Source: HLUCCA09 sp039822045
Lineage (GTDB): Bacteria > Pseudomonadota > Alphaproteobacteria > Rhodobacterales > Rhodobacteraceae
Direction of reading: 5' to 3'
Length of the DNA: 64,000 nucleotides
Assembly: GCA_039822045.1 (NCBI GenBank)
Contig: JBCBMY010000004.1
Coordinates: forward strand, 282,520 to 346,519
Shown: positions 1-7,594 of the stretch, one piece after another
How the letters are laid out: the number at the start of each line of letters is the position of its first letter
Numbering within the stretch: the first letter of the stretch is position 1
Notes under the pieces: model-generated
Databases searched by the model: none
Told to the model about the DNA's origin: nothing
The model's input: only the letters and a program-made list of their open reading frames with translations
Made by a program: the position numbers and the translations under genes

Positions 1-449
1 CATGACCGGGGGATGCGGAACCATTCGTCGAAGGTGATCGAGATCGGCAGGTAGAGTGAGGCCGTGGCGAAGCGGCCACCGAAGCCCGTGACCTCGGACC
101 AGCCGATCTGGATGCCGACCGCCAGAACGAAGAGCGACAGGACCAGCAGGGTGAGCGCGAGGATGCCACCGGTGCGCCGGGGCAGCGCTTGTTCCAGCAT
201 GTCGATGGCAACAAATCCGCCCCGCCGATAGGCCATGGGCGCGATCAGGCCGGTGAGCCAGAGCATCATGAAGCGCGCGGCCTCGTCGGGCCAGGGCAGG
301 GCGCTGTTCAGCACGTAGCGGAAGAAGACCTGTGCCAGGATCACGATGACCATGATCGCAAGGGCAACGACCGCGAGCGCCCGGCCGAGTTGAAGCAGGT
401 AGTCGTTGACGACCTTCAGGACCCTGATCGGCCCAAGCAGCGCGCCCAT
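1..449 (-). CDS. TRAP transporter small permease (DctQ-like), partial
   Basis: The reverse strand from the ATG at 449 reads off the left edge. It encodes a hydrophobic protein starting MGALLGPIRVLKVV, with a motif like FRYVLNSALPWPDEAARFMM followed by further membrane segments. This is typical of the DctQ subunit of tripartite ATP-independent periplasmic transporters, which pairs with a large permease and a periplasmic binding protein. A good ribosome site (GGGAGGG) precedes the ATG. The partner genes are probably beyond the left edge, which is inference. It lies 84 bp downstream of the flavin reductase gene on the same strand, so it probably imports the substrate of that pathway. Confidence 0.8.
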   Translation of the reverse strand, partial: MGALLGPIRVLKVVNDYLLQLGRALAVVALAIMVIVILAQVFFRYVLNSALPWPDEAARFMMLWLTGLIAPMAYRRGGFVAIDMLEQALPRRTGGILALTLLVLSLFVLAVGIQIGWSEVTGFGGRFATASLYLPISITFDEWFRIPRS

Positions 450-533
450 GCGCGTCCCTCCCTTATGGCGCGTCGTTGCGGCGCCAGTCTTGAGCGGGGC
501 CGGTTTGCCGGCCTCCGCCTTCAGTCAATCCAT

Positions 534-1043
534 TCAACCGCCGTTCGGCAAGTCCCTCTCGGCAAAGCCGCCATAGGTTCCTGCAGCAAAAACAAGGGGG
601 CGGCCGTCGGCGGTTTCCACATGCTCGACCCGGCCGAGCACGATCGTGTGGTCGCCGGCGCCGTGGGCGGCGTGGTGGTGGCAGTCGAGCCGGGTCAGAA
701 CGCCGCCGATGGCGGGCGTGCCAAGATCGGTCAGCCGCCAGTCGGCATGGCTGAAGTCCCAGCCGTCCTTGGCGAAGGCGCGGGCGAGCTCGAGCTGGCC
801 TTCGCAGAGCACGTGGATCGAGAAGCGCTGGGCGGCCACGAACGGGTCGTGCCGGCGGGAATTCACGGCCGGAGACCAGAGGACCAGTGGCGGATCGAGC
901 GAGACCGAGGAGAAGCTGTTGGCCGTCATCGCCAGGGGTTTGTCGTCGACCATGCAGGTGATGACCGTGATCCCGGTGCAGAACCGGCCGAGCGCATCGC
1001 GATAGGCGCGCTCGGTGCCCGGGCCGGGGCGAAAGCTATCCAT
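534..1043 (-). CDS. smoA: Flavin reductase, candidate SmoA partner of the adjacent monooxygenase
   Basis: A 169-residue protein of the flavin-reductase-like (HpaC/RutF) FMN-binding split-barrel family. It begins MDSFRPGPGTERAYRDALG and then shows the family signatures FCTGITVITC and MTANSFSSVSLDPPLVL. It would supply reduced flavin to a two-component monooxygenase. I chose the ATG at 1043 because AAGGAG lies 8 nt upstream; GTG at 1082 and ATG at 1073 are alternatives that would sit nearer the preceding stop. It is the third gene of a tight operon after the monooxygenase and the aldo/keto reductase. In Agrobacterium the sulfoquinovose cluster smoA-smoB-smoC has this same order of families, so SmoA is the likely role (inference). 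Confidence 0.8.
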   Translation of the reverse strand: MDSFRPGPGTERAYRDALGRFCTGITVITCMVDDKPLAMTANSFSSVSLDPPLVLWSPAVNSRRHDPFVAAQRFSIHVLCEGQLELARAFAKDGWDFSHADWRLTDLGTPAIGGVLTRLDCHHHAAHGAGDHTIVLGRVEHVETADGRPLVFAAGTYGGFAERDLPNGG

Positions 1044-1082
1044 GATGGCGGCTCCTTGGGTTCCGTCAGGCATGGCGCTCAC

Positions 1083-1994
1083 CTAGGGCACTTCATGGCC
1101 GATGGCAGCGGCGTAGAGGGCGAACCAGGTCGGCCGATCCATCTCAACCTTGAAGGCGTCGGACAGGGTTTCGATGCGCGCGATGGTGTTGGTGCCCATC
1201 ACCGGAATGATGCGCGCGGGATGGCGCAAGAGCCAAGCCACGGCGACGGCGGCGGTGTCGACGCCGTTGGCGTTGGCCACCCGCTCCAGCTCGGACACCA
1301 GATCGATATTGCCGCTGGCCATGAGCGTTCCGCCCCCGAGCGGCGACCAGGCCATCGGCGGGATCGCCAGGCGCTGCAGATGGGCGATCTGGCCATCGGT
1401 GAAGGGCGCGTTGGCGGCCAGCGAGATCTCGATCTGGTTGGTGACGAGCTTGGTCGACATCGCCGATTGCAGGAGGTCGAAATCCCACGGCAGGAAGTTC
1501 GAGACGCCAACCGCGCGGACCTTGCCCGAGGCGACGGCATCGTCGAGCGCGCGGCCGGTTTCCTGGTGGTCCATCAGCGGGTCCTGCCGGTGGATGAGCA
1601 GGAGATCGATCCGGTCGGTCGCCATTTCGGCCAGCGAATAGTCGATGGACTTGGCGATGTGGGCGGCGGAGGTGTCGTAGTACTTCACCGGCGCGTCGGC
1701 ATAGCGGCCGGCGGGGGCCACGATATCGCACTTGGTGACGATCTCGAGCTTGTCGCGCAGGCCCGGCGCGGCCTTGAGCGCGGCGCCGAAGATCGCCTCG
1801 GCGGTGTAGCCGCCATAGATGTCGGCCTGGTCGATGGTGGTGATGCCCTGGGCGAGGCAGGCTTCGACCTTGGCCTGCACGTGGTCGGGGGCGGTGTTGG
1901 CATCGTCGGCCAGCCGCCACATGCCATAGACGATGCGCGAAAAGCTGAGATCGTCGGAGAGGGAGATACGTTGCATCGCGTCGGGGGCGCTCAT
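1083..1994 (-). CDS. smoB: Aldo/keto reductase, candidate SmoB
   Basis: A 303-residue aldo/keto reductase of the YdhF-like class. The catalytic tetrad is visible: Asp55 and Tyr60 in TTIDQADIY, Lys88 in IVTKCD and His135 in LLLIHRQDP. The fold would bind NAD(P)H, and the C-terminal region with PVMGTNTIARI is the usual cofactor-phosphate loop. The ATG at 1994 overlaps the monooxygenase stop in an ATGA, indicating translational coupling; a longer reading to 2111 would run inside the upstream gene. In the known sulfo-SMO pathway the AKR (SmoB) reduces 6-oxo-glucose, released by desulfonation, to glucose. That role here is inferred from the neighbours. Confidence 0.82.
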   Translation of the reverse strand: MSAPDAMQRISLSDDLSFSRIVYGMWRLADDANTAPDHVQAKVEACLAQGITTIDQADIYGGYTAEAIFGAALKAAPGLRDKLEIVTKCDIVAPAGRYADAPVKYYDTSAAHIAKSIDYSLAEMATDRIDLLLIHRQDPLMDHQETGRALDDAVASGKVRAVGVSNFLPWDFDLLQSAMSTKLVTNQIEISLAANAPFTDGQIAHLQRLAIPPMAWSPLGGGTLMASGNIDLVSELERVANANGVDTAAVAVAWLLRHPARIIPVMGTNTIARIETLSDAFKVEMDRPTWFALYAAAIGHEVP

Positions 1995-3145
1995 TTCCTT
2001 GGTCCTGTGCCGAGGGGTGTGGGGGGTGTCGCGGCGGGCACACGGCCATAAGCCTGGGGCATGGACACCGTTTTCAGGTTGGGCAGGATGTGTTTGCCCA
2101 CATGCTGGCACTCTTCGAGATGCGGATAGCCCGAGAAGATGAAGGCGCGGATGCCCATCTTCTGATAGGCCTCGATCTCGGACATCACCTGATCGGCCGA
2201 GCCGACGAGGGCGGCGCCGCAGCCCGAGCGGGCGCGGCCGATGCCGGTCCAGAGATGCGGCTCGACATAGCCGAATTCATCGGCCAGTTCGCGCGCGCGG
2301 GCCTGGTGCGAGACGCCCAGCGACCCGCTGTCGTGGGCGCGGTCGCGGATCAGGCGGCCATATTCGTCGTCGAGCTTCGACACGAGGTGCTCGGCATACT
2401 CCTTTGCTTCGGCCTCGGTGTCGCGCACGATCATGTGGACGCGGAGGCCGTAGTCGAGCGTTCTGTTATATTTTTCAGCGACTTCATTGACCGACTTCAT
2501 GCGGTGCGCGAGCTGGTCCTTCGTTTCAGGCCACATCAAGTAGACATCGCAATGCTGACCGCAAAGCTCGAGGGCTGCGGGAGAGTAGCCGCCGAAATAG
2601 AGCAGCGGTCCGCCGGTTTGGTACGGTTTCGCGGGGTCCGTCCAAATCTCTTTAAATTTATAGACTTCGCCGTCGTAGTTGATCTCGTCCTGGGTCCAGG
2701 CTTGTTTCAGGATTTCGACCACTTCGCGGGACCGCTGGTAGCGGTAGGCGCTGCTGGCCGTCTCGCCGGGGAAGTCGGACGAGATGATGTTCACCGTCAG
2801 CCGGCCTTCGAGCATGTGGTCGAGCGTGGCGACGGTGCGGGCGAGCATGATGGGCTGCATCTCGCCGCAGCGGACGGCGGCCAGCATGTTGATCTTGGAG
2901 GTCAGGGGCGCACAGCCGGCAACGAAGCTCAGCGTGTCCTGACCGACCTGGTAGGACGAGGGGCAGAGGATGTTGCGAAAGCCCTGGGCCTCGGCCTCCT
3001 TCAGGATCGCTGAGCAATGGTCCCAGGAGGAGCGCAGATCGCCCTCGGGCACGCCGAGGAAGCGGTAATCGTCCGAGCAGAGCGCGGCGAACCAGGAAAC
3101 CTCGGCACCGTCGAGATCGGCGGAGGTGACGGGAACGATGGTCAT
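1991..3145 (-). CDS. smoC: Flavin-dependent alkanesulfonate-monooxygenase-like enzyme, candidate SmoC
   Basis: A 384-residue member of the bacterial luciferase-like / SsuD family. Segments such as LCPSSYQVGQDTLSFVAG, LEGRLTVNIISSD and the P-loop-like GSADQVMSEIEAYQKMG are characteristic of FMNH2-dependent sulfonate monooxygenases, which cleave a C-S bond and release sulfite. First gene of the minus-strand operon, followed without a gap by the aldo/keto reductase (ATGA overlap) and the flavin reductase. Divergent from a GntR regulator. The combination fits sulfoquinovose monooxygenase (SmoC). A plain alkanesulfonate or methanesulfonate oxygenase is the main alternative, but neither needs an AKR and a Gfo/Idh protein. 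Confidence 0.8.
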   Translation of the reverse strand: MTIVPVTSADLDGAEVSWFAALCSDDYRFLGVPEGDLRSSWDHCSAILKEAEAQGFRNILCPSSYQVGQDTLSFVAGCAPLTSKINMLAAVRCGEMQPIMLARTVATLDHMLEGRLTVNIISSDFPGETASSAYRYQRSREVVEILKQAWTQDEINYDGEVYKFKEIWTDPAKPYQTGGPLLYFGGYSPAALELCGQHCDVYLMWPETKDQLAHRMKSVNEVAEKYNRTLDYGLRVHMIVRDTEAEAKEYAEHLVSKLDDEYGRLIRDRAHDSGSLGVSHQARARELADEFGYVEPHLWTGIGRARSGCGAALVGSADQVMSEIEAYQKMGIRAFIFSGYPHLEECQHVGKHILPNLKTVSMPQAYGRVPAATPPTPLGTGPRK

Positions 3146-3189
3146 CGAATCCTCGTTGGCTTGCGAGTCGGGGCTTGCGTAACACCGGC

Positions 3190-3218
3190 TATAATGTAGA
3201 TCAATCCTATATCAATTC
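3190..3218. promoter_or_regulatory. AT-rich divergent promoter/operator with two direct heptamer repeats
   Basis: The 92-bp gap between the divergent monooxygenase and gntR genes holds an unusually AT-rich core. It contains TATAAT (3190-3195) and two direct near-repeats, GATCAAT (3199-3205) and TATCAAT (3210-3216), 11 bp apart, i.e. about one helical turn. It is the natural place for GntR autoregulation and control of the catabolic operon. No experimental start site is known, so the promoter call is tentative. Confidence 0.35.
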
Positions 3219-3237
3219 GTTGCCCGACTCAGATCCC

Positions 3238-3957
3238 ATGGCCCTGACCTCCGTTCCCGACCAGACTGCCGAGGCGCCGCTCTACACGATTGTGGCGCGG
3301 GCGCTGATGCGTGACATCATGGCGGGCCGGCTGGCGGATGGGGCGCGGCTGCCGCCCGAACGCGAGATGGCGGCCGAGATGGGGATCGCGGTGGGGACGC
3401 TGCGCCGGGCGCTGGCGGAACTGGCCGAGCGGGATCTGCTGGACCGGCGGCAGGGCTCGGGAAACTACATAAAGGCCGGGGCGGAAATCGCCGGGATCTA
3501 TAGCTTTTTCCGGCTGGAGAAATCGGAGGGCGGGGGCATGCCCTCGGCCGAGGTGCTGGGGCTCGCGCGCTGCGCGAAGCCGGCCGATGCTCCGGCCTTT
3601 GGGCCTGATCCCGAGGGGCAGCGTTTGCGGCGGCTGCGCCTGCTCGACGATGTGCCGGTGGCGCTGGAAGAGATCTGGTTTGACGCGGGCCGCGTGCCGG
3701 ATCTGACGGAAGAGGTGCGGGCGGCGCCGCTCTATCACGCGCTGCGCACCCGGCTCGGGCTTTGGATCACGCGCGCAGAGGATCGCGTGGGGTTGGGCCA
3801 TGTGCCCGACTGGGCGCCCGACGACTTTGCCCCGGCGACCGGCGCGGCCTGCCCCCTGGTGGAACGGATCGGCCGGGCGCAGGACGGCGAGGCGGTGGAG
3901 TATTCGCGGACATGGATCGACGCCGAGCGCGCGCGCTATGTCCAGCGGCTGACATGA
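3238..3957 (+). CDS. GntR-family transcriptional regulator (HutC/UTRA type)
   Basis: A 239-residue regulator from the ATG at 3238. An N-terminal winged helix (IVARALMRDIMAGRLADGARLPPEREMA, then GTLRRALAELAERDLLDRRQGSGNY) is followed by a UTRA-like ligand domain with LRRLRLLDDVPVALEEIWF. Family members sense a small metabolite, often a sugar or phosphosugar, and repress neighbouring catabolic genes. It is divergent from the monooxygenase operon and overlaps the next gene (stop TGA inside ATGA at 3954-3957). The ligand here is probably the sulfosugar or a derivative (inference). An upstream in-frame start at 3175 is less likely because it would consume the promoter. Confidence 0.85.
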   Translation: MALTSVPDQTAEAPLYTIVARALMRDIMAGRLADGARLPPEREMAAEMGIAVGTLRRALAELAERDLLDRRQGSGNYIKAGAEIAGIYSFFRLEKSEGGGMPSAEVLGLARCAKPADAPAFGPDPEGQRLRRLRLLDDVPVALEEIWFDAGRVPDLTEEVRAAPLYHALRTRLGLWITRAEDRVGLGHVPDWAPDDFAPATGAACPLVERIGRAQDGEAVEYSRTWIDAERARYVQRLT

Positions 3958-3965
3958 GGACCGAG

Positions 3966-5102
3966 ATGCAAGACGTTGTGAATTATGGCCTGATCGGTGC
4001 GGGCATGATGGGGCAGGAGCACCTGCGGAACCTGGCGCTGATCCCGGGCGCCCGCGTGGCGGCGATCCACGAGCCCGATGCGCAGATGCGGGCGCAGGCG
4101 CAGGCGATCGCGCCGGATGCGCGGATCTGTGGCTCGGTGGCCGACATGCTGGCGCTGAGCGAAGTGGATGCGCTCGTCATCGCCTCGCCCAACCACCTGC
4201 ATGTGGCGCAGATGGAAGAGATCGCCGAGGCGCGGCCGCTGCCCCTGCTCGTCGAGAAGCCGCTTCTGATCGACGAGGCCGAGGTGCCGCGTCTGATGGC
4301 GTTCGAGGCGAGCTATCCCGCGCCGGTCTGGGTGGCGATGGAATATCGCTACATGCCGCCGATCGCCACGTTCCTTGAGACGCTCGGCTCGGCCACCGGG
4401 GGCGTGCGGATGTTCACCGTGCGCGAGCATCGGTTTCCGTTTCTGCCGAAGGTCGGGCATTGGAACCGGTTCAACCGCACGTCGGGCGGCACGCTTGTCG
4501 AGAAATGCTGCCACTTCTTCGACCTGATGCGCCACGCGCTGGCGGACGAGCCGGTGCGGGTGATGGCGAGCGCCGGGCAGGCGGTGAACCATCTGGACGA
4601 GGATTACGGGGGGCAGGTGCCGGATGTCTGGGACTCGGCCTATGTGATCGTCGACTTCGCGCAGGGCGCCCGGGCCATGCTGGAGCTGTGCATGTTCGCC
4701 GAAGGCGCGCGCTATCAGGAGGAGCTGTCGGCGACGGGGCCATCGGGCAAGATCGAGGCGATGGTGCCGGGGCCGTCGCGGTTCTGGCCCGCGCATCTGG
4801 GCGAGCCCCCGGTGCCCCAGGTCATCGTCAGCCCGCGTCAGCCCAAGGGCCCCATGGTGGTGGAGAGCCCCGTGGACCCGACCCTGCTGGAGGCCGGCGA
4901 CCATAACGGCTCGACCTTCTACCAGCACGTTCGGTTCAATGCGGCTGTACGGGGCGAAGGCCCGGTCGATGTGAGCCTGCGCGACGGATGGGCGGCCGTC
5001 TCGATGGGCCTGGCCGCCCAGGAAAGCGCACGGACCGGGCAAGCGGTGGTGTTCGACCGGGCGCCATTCGCCGCTCCGGCACCGGCGCGCGCCCAGGCCT
5101 GA
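3966..5102 (+). CDS. Gfo/Idh/MocA-family protein, candidate NAD-dependent sulfoquinovosidase
   Basis: A 378-residue protein with an N-terminal Rossmann fold (GLIGAGMMG, residues 8-16) and the family EKP motif (Glu97-Lys98-Pro99 in LLVEKPLL), followed by the C-terminal alpha/beta domain with GGTLVEKCCHFFDLM. The ATG at 3966 has TGAGGA 5 nt upstream; the ATG at 3954 overlaps the gntR stop and is possible. Most relatives are sugar or inositol dehydrogenases. A GH188 branch of this fold hydrolyses sulfoquinovosides using NAD+ and sits in sulfoquinovose gene clusters. No classical GH31 sulfoquinovosidase is seen nearby, so this gene may fill that role. That is inference; an ordinary sugar dehydrogenase cannot be excluded. 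Confidence 0.75.
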   Translation: MQDVVNYGLIGAGMMGQEHLRNLALIPGARVAAIHEPDAQMRAQAQAIAPDARICGSVADMLALSEVDALVIASPNHLHVAQMEEIAEARPLPLLVEKPLLIDEAEVPRLMAFEASYPAPVWVAMEYRYMPPIATFLETLGSATGGVRMFTVREHRFPFLPKVGHWNRFNRTSGGTLVEKCCHFFDLMRHALADEPVRVMASAGQAVNHLDEDYGGQVPDVWDSAYVIVDFAQGARAMLELCMFAEGARYQEELSATGPSGKIEAMVPGPSRFWPAHLGEPPVPQVIVSPRQPKGPMVVESPVDPTLLEAGDHNGSTFYQHVRFNAAVRGEGPVDVSLRDGWAAVSMGLAAQESARTGQAVVFDRAPFAAPAPARAQA

Positions 5103-5108
5103 GCTGGG

Positions 5109-5158
5109 CAAGTCTCTTAGTCTAAGAGACTTGCAAATTCCTTGGCACAAGGAATTTG
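5109..5158. terminator. Two adjacent perfect hairpins between convergent genes
   Basis: Two back-to-back inverted repeats fill the 60-bp gap between the convergent Gfo/Idh and PhnM-like genes. The first (5109-5133) has perfect 12-base arms separated by one base. The second (5134-5158) has 11-base arms around a 3-base loop. Both are AT-richer than their surroundings. They probably act as a bidirectional transcription terminator, although neither is followed by a clear U run. Their spacing without a gap suggests repeated-element origin. Confidence 0.65.
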
Positions 5159-5162
5159 GGCG

Positions 5163-6344
5163 CTACTCCGCCGCAATGCGCAGGCCGGAGCCCGCATGCG
5201 CGATCCGCGAGGCTGCGGCACCGGACAGATAGGTCGGGCTGCCGCCGGCAATCGTCATCTCGATCTGGCGCGTCTCGGCATTGATCGCCACCAGATCGGC
5301 GCGGCGTCCGGGGTCGAGCGTGCCGCGGTCGGGCAGGCCGAGGATGCTGGCCGGCGCAGTCGAGATCAGAGCCCAGGCTTCTTGCAAAGGCAGAATGCCG
5401 TCGTCGACGAGCCGCCACGCGGCATGTGCAAGCGCGGGATAGTAGTAATCGGACACGAGCGCGTCGCAGAGATTTTCGGCGACGAGATCTGCCGCGGCGA
5501 TCCGGCCGACCTGTGAGCCGCCGCGCACGACGTTGGGCGCGCCCATCAAGACGGGGTCGTTCATCGCCTTGGCCGCCGCAGCGGCGCGGCGGGATGTCGG
5601 GAACTCGGCGATCGTGGCGCCGATCATCGAGTAGCGCTCGCGTGTTTCGCCATCGGGATCGTCGTGGCTGCCGTAGGTCACGCCCAGATCGTCGAACGCT
5701 TCGGCGAGGCGGCAGAGATGGCGGGGCACTTCGCGCGACCGGGCGTCTGCGTCGGTCAGGATGCGCTCGTGTTCTTCGAGGCTGCGGCCGGCGGCACGGG
5801 CGGTTGATGCGGCGTCGCCAGGCCGTTCGCGCAACTCTTCGAGCGATTCCGGCAGGTGATCGTTGAACACCACGTAGTCGATGCCCCAGCGCCGCACGGC
5901 GGCCAGAAGACGCTCGGCAGTGTCGGTGGTGTGGGTTTCGCAGCGGATCTGGACGCGCAGATCGGTGCCCGACTGCGCGCGGCGCGCGGCATGGGCGGCC
6001 AGGAGCGTTTCCGCAAAATCGGGCCCGCGCCGCCCGCCCTCCCAGGACCAGCTTTGCGCCAGCCAGCCGGTTGTGACGCCGTTGGCCGCGGCGTCGCGCC
6101 AGGTCGAGGCGAGACCGATCTGCAGGTCGAACGGGGCGGAGGCGCGCGGGGCGACATGGCGCTCGAACGCGTCGCCGTGGAGGTCGACGATCCCGGGCAG
6201 GAGCAGGTAGCCCGACATGTTCACTTCGGGCAGCGGGCCGCGCGTGATCCGGCCCTCGTCGATCGAGAGCGAGCGGCGTTGCATCTCGCCGTCTCGCAGG
6301 ATCGAAGCGCCGGTAAAGCGCAGGGGAGGAAGCAAGGCGGACAT
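5163..6344 (-). CDS. PhnM-like amidohydrolase, atypical paralogue
   Basis: A 393-residue amidohydrolase-superfamily protein. The opening domain ends in LLLPGIVDLHGDAFERHVAPR, which parallels the canonical PhnM motif in the gene at 8374 but with GDAFE replacing TDNLE. GSHDDPDGET, EFPTSRRAA, MGAPNVVRGGS and SDYYYPAL also match PhnM. PhnM releases diphosphate from ribose-1-methylphosphonate 5-triphosphate in the carbon-phosphorus lyase route. Two different PhnM-type proteins within 3 kb suggest this one has another substrate. ATG 6344 is preferred to a GTG at 6356; neither has a strong ribosome site. The roughly 300 bp upstream (6345-6644) hold no gene that I can support. Confidence 0.75.
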   Translation of the reverse strand: MSALLPPLRFTGASILRDGEMQRRSLSIDEGRITRGPLPEVNMSGYLLLPGIVDLHGDAFERHVAPRASAPFDLQIGLASTWRDAAANGVTTGWLAQSWSWEGGRRGPDFAETLLAAHAARRAQSGTDLRVQIRCETHTTDTAERLLAAVRRWGIDYVVFNDHLPESLEELRERPGDAASTARAAGRSLEEHERILTDADARSREVPRHLCRLAEAFDDLGVTYGSHDDPDGETRERYSMIGATIAEFPTSRRAAAAAKAMNDPVLMGAPNVVRGGSQVGRIAAADLVAENLCDALVSDYYYPALAHAAWRLVDDGILPLQEAWALISTAPASILGLPDRGTLDPGRRADLVAINAETRQIEMTIAGGSPTYLSGAAASRIAHAGSGLRIAAE

Positions 6345-6644
6345 GGGCTCGGCCACAACTGCTCGGTGACTATGGGTTGGGGATAACTATCGAATCCTTG
6401 TGTCGAACGTATGACAAACCCCAATGATTCAAGGCGATGTGCCGTGTGGTTGAAATGCTGCACACGCACGGTGGGGCGTCGGGAACGGGGTACTGGAACA
6501 GGGCGCGCCGCGCGGTTCGGCGCGGCGTGTCGGCTCTGGCCCGACCGGACGGTTTCGGGCGCGAGACGGGGTGTCTGGGCGGCTGTCCGGAGCGGGCCCG
6601 GGGCATCGCGCCGCGATCGGCGGTGCTGGATCCCGGGTGGGCGG

Positions 6645-6803
6645 TCACTCGCGGGCGGAGGTGTCGATGAGCCACCCGCCGGGGCCCGCGATGTCGTCGG
6701 GCAGGACGAGGATCATGGCCTCGTGCAGCAGCGCGGTGGCCAGGGCGGCGAGGATCAGATCGCCTACGGTGACGTTGGCCATGAACAACACAAACTCGTT
6801 CAT
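6645..6803 (-). CDS. Small predicted membrane protein, 52 residues
   Basis: A short reading frame starting at ATG 6803 with an excellent GGAGG site upstream. It encodes MNEFVLFMANVTVGDLILA, then a continuous hydrophobic stretch (LAALATALLHEAMILVL) and a polar tail ending in DTSARE. One transmembrane helix is likely. I do not recognise a family. It lies alone between the minus-strand PhnM-like gene and the plus-strand phnN. Support comes from the ribosome site and protein-like composition. Confidence 0.5.
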   Translation of the reverse strand: MNEFVLFMANVTVGDLILAALATALLHEAMILVLPDDIAGPGGWLIDTSARE

Positions 6804-7038
6804 CTCGGTCCCTCCGGATCATCTTGATAAAAGCTTTAATCCGGAAAATGCGGCGGATGGGTGACGGCAATCGTGCGTTCCGGGGCCGTTTCGGAGGGAT
6901 GGGCGCGGCGGATTTGCACGATGGCGAATCTTGTCGGGCCGGGATAGCGGCTGGGACGCGGCCAGAGATGGGCCGGGCAAGGGTGCGGGAGAGGGTCGAT
7001 GCGGGCGGAGAGCATGCGGTGCGGGAGGGCCTGAGGCG

Positions 7039-7572
7039 GTGGCAGGGCGCATATTCGCTGTGGTCGGGCCGTCGGGCGCGGGCAAGGACACGCTGATGGC
7101 CGAGGCCGCAACGCGGCACCCGGCGCTTTACATCGCGCGGCGGACGATCACGCGGCCCGAGGAGGCCGGCGGCGAGCCCTTCGAGGGGGTATCGGAGGCC
7201 GAATTTGCGCGGCGCAAGGCGGCGGGCGACTTTCTGTTGGACTGGCAGGCGCACGGGCTCTGCTATGGGATCGGGCGCGATGTCGACCGTGCGGTCGGCG
7301 AGGGGCGCGACGTGTTATTCAATGGCTCGCGGGGCGTTTTGGGCCGGGCCTGGGAGGCGTTTCCGAACCTCTCGGTGATCCATGTGACGGCCTCGGCGCC
7401 GGTGCTGGCTGCGCGACTGGCGGCACGGGGGCGGGAGAGTGCCGAGGACATCGAACGGCGGCTGGCGCGGGCGGCCTATGAGATCCCCAATGGTCCGGCG
7501 ATCCGAGTGGTGCAGAACGACGGGGATCTGGCCGATGCGGTGGCGGCGTTCGTGGCCGCGCTGAGCCGATAG
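7039..7572 (+). CDS. phnN: Ribose 1,5-bisphosphate phosphokinase PhnN
   Basis: A 177-residue P-loop kinase related to guanylate kinase. The Walker A motif GPSGAGKDTL lies near the N-terminus, followed by RRTITRPEEAGGEPFEGVSEAEF, which is a PhnN hallmark. The enzyme makes phosphoribosyl pyrophosphate from ribose 1,5-bisphosphate in phosphonate breakdown. The start is assigned to GTG 7039, where the conserved VAGRIFAVVGPSG begins and purine-rich GGGAGGG lies upstream. Longer readings add a low-complexity segment with no family resemblance. It faces the DUF1045 gene tail to tail. Confidence 0.85.
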   Translation: MAGRIFAVVGPSGAGKDTLMAEAATRHPALYIARRTITRPEEAGGEPFEGVSEAEFARRKAAGDFLLDWQAHGLCYGIGRDVDRAVGEGRDVLFNGSRGVLGRAWEAFPNLSVIHVTASAPVLAARLAARGRESAEDIERRLARAAYEIPNGPAIRVVQNDGDLADAVAAFVAALSR

Positions 7573-7594
7573 CGCGGGGCGCGTCGCCGAGGGC

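Noticed and set aside
189..2051. 620-codon plus-strand open frame
   Set aside because: It is antisense to the flavin reductase and aldo/keto reductase genes; its product is His/Gly/Asp-rich with no domain, typical of mirror frames in GC-rich genes.
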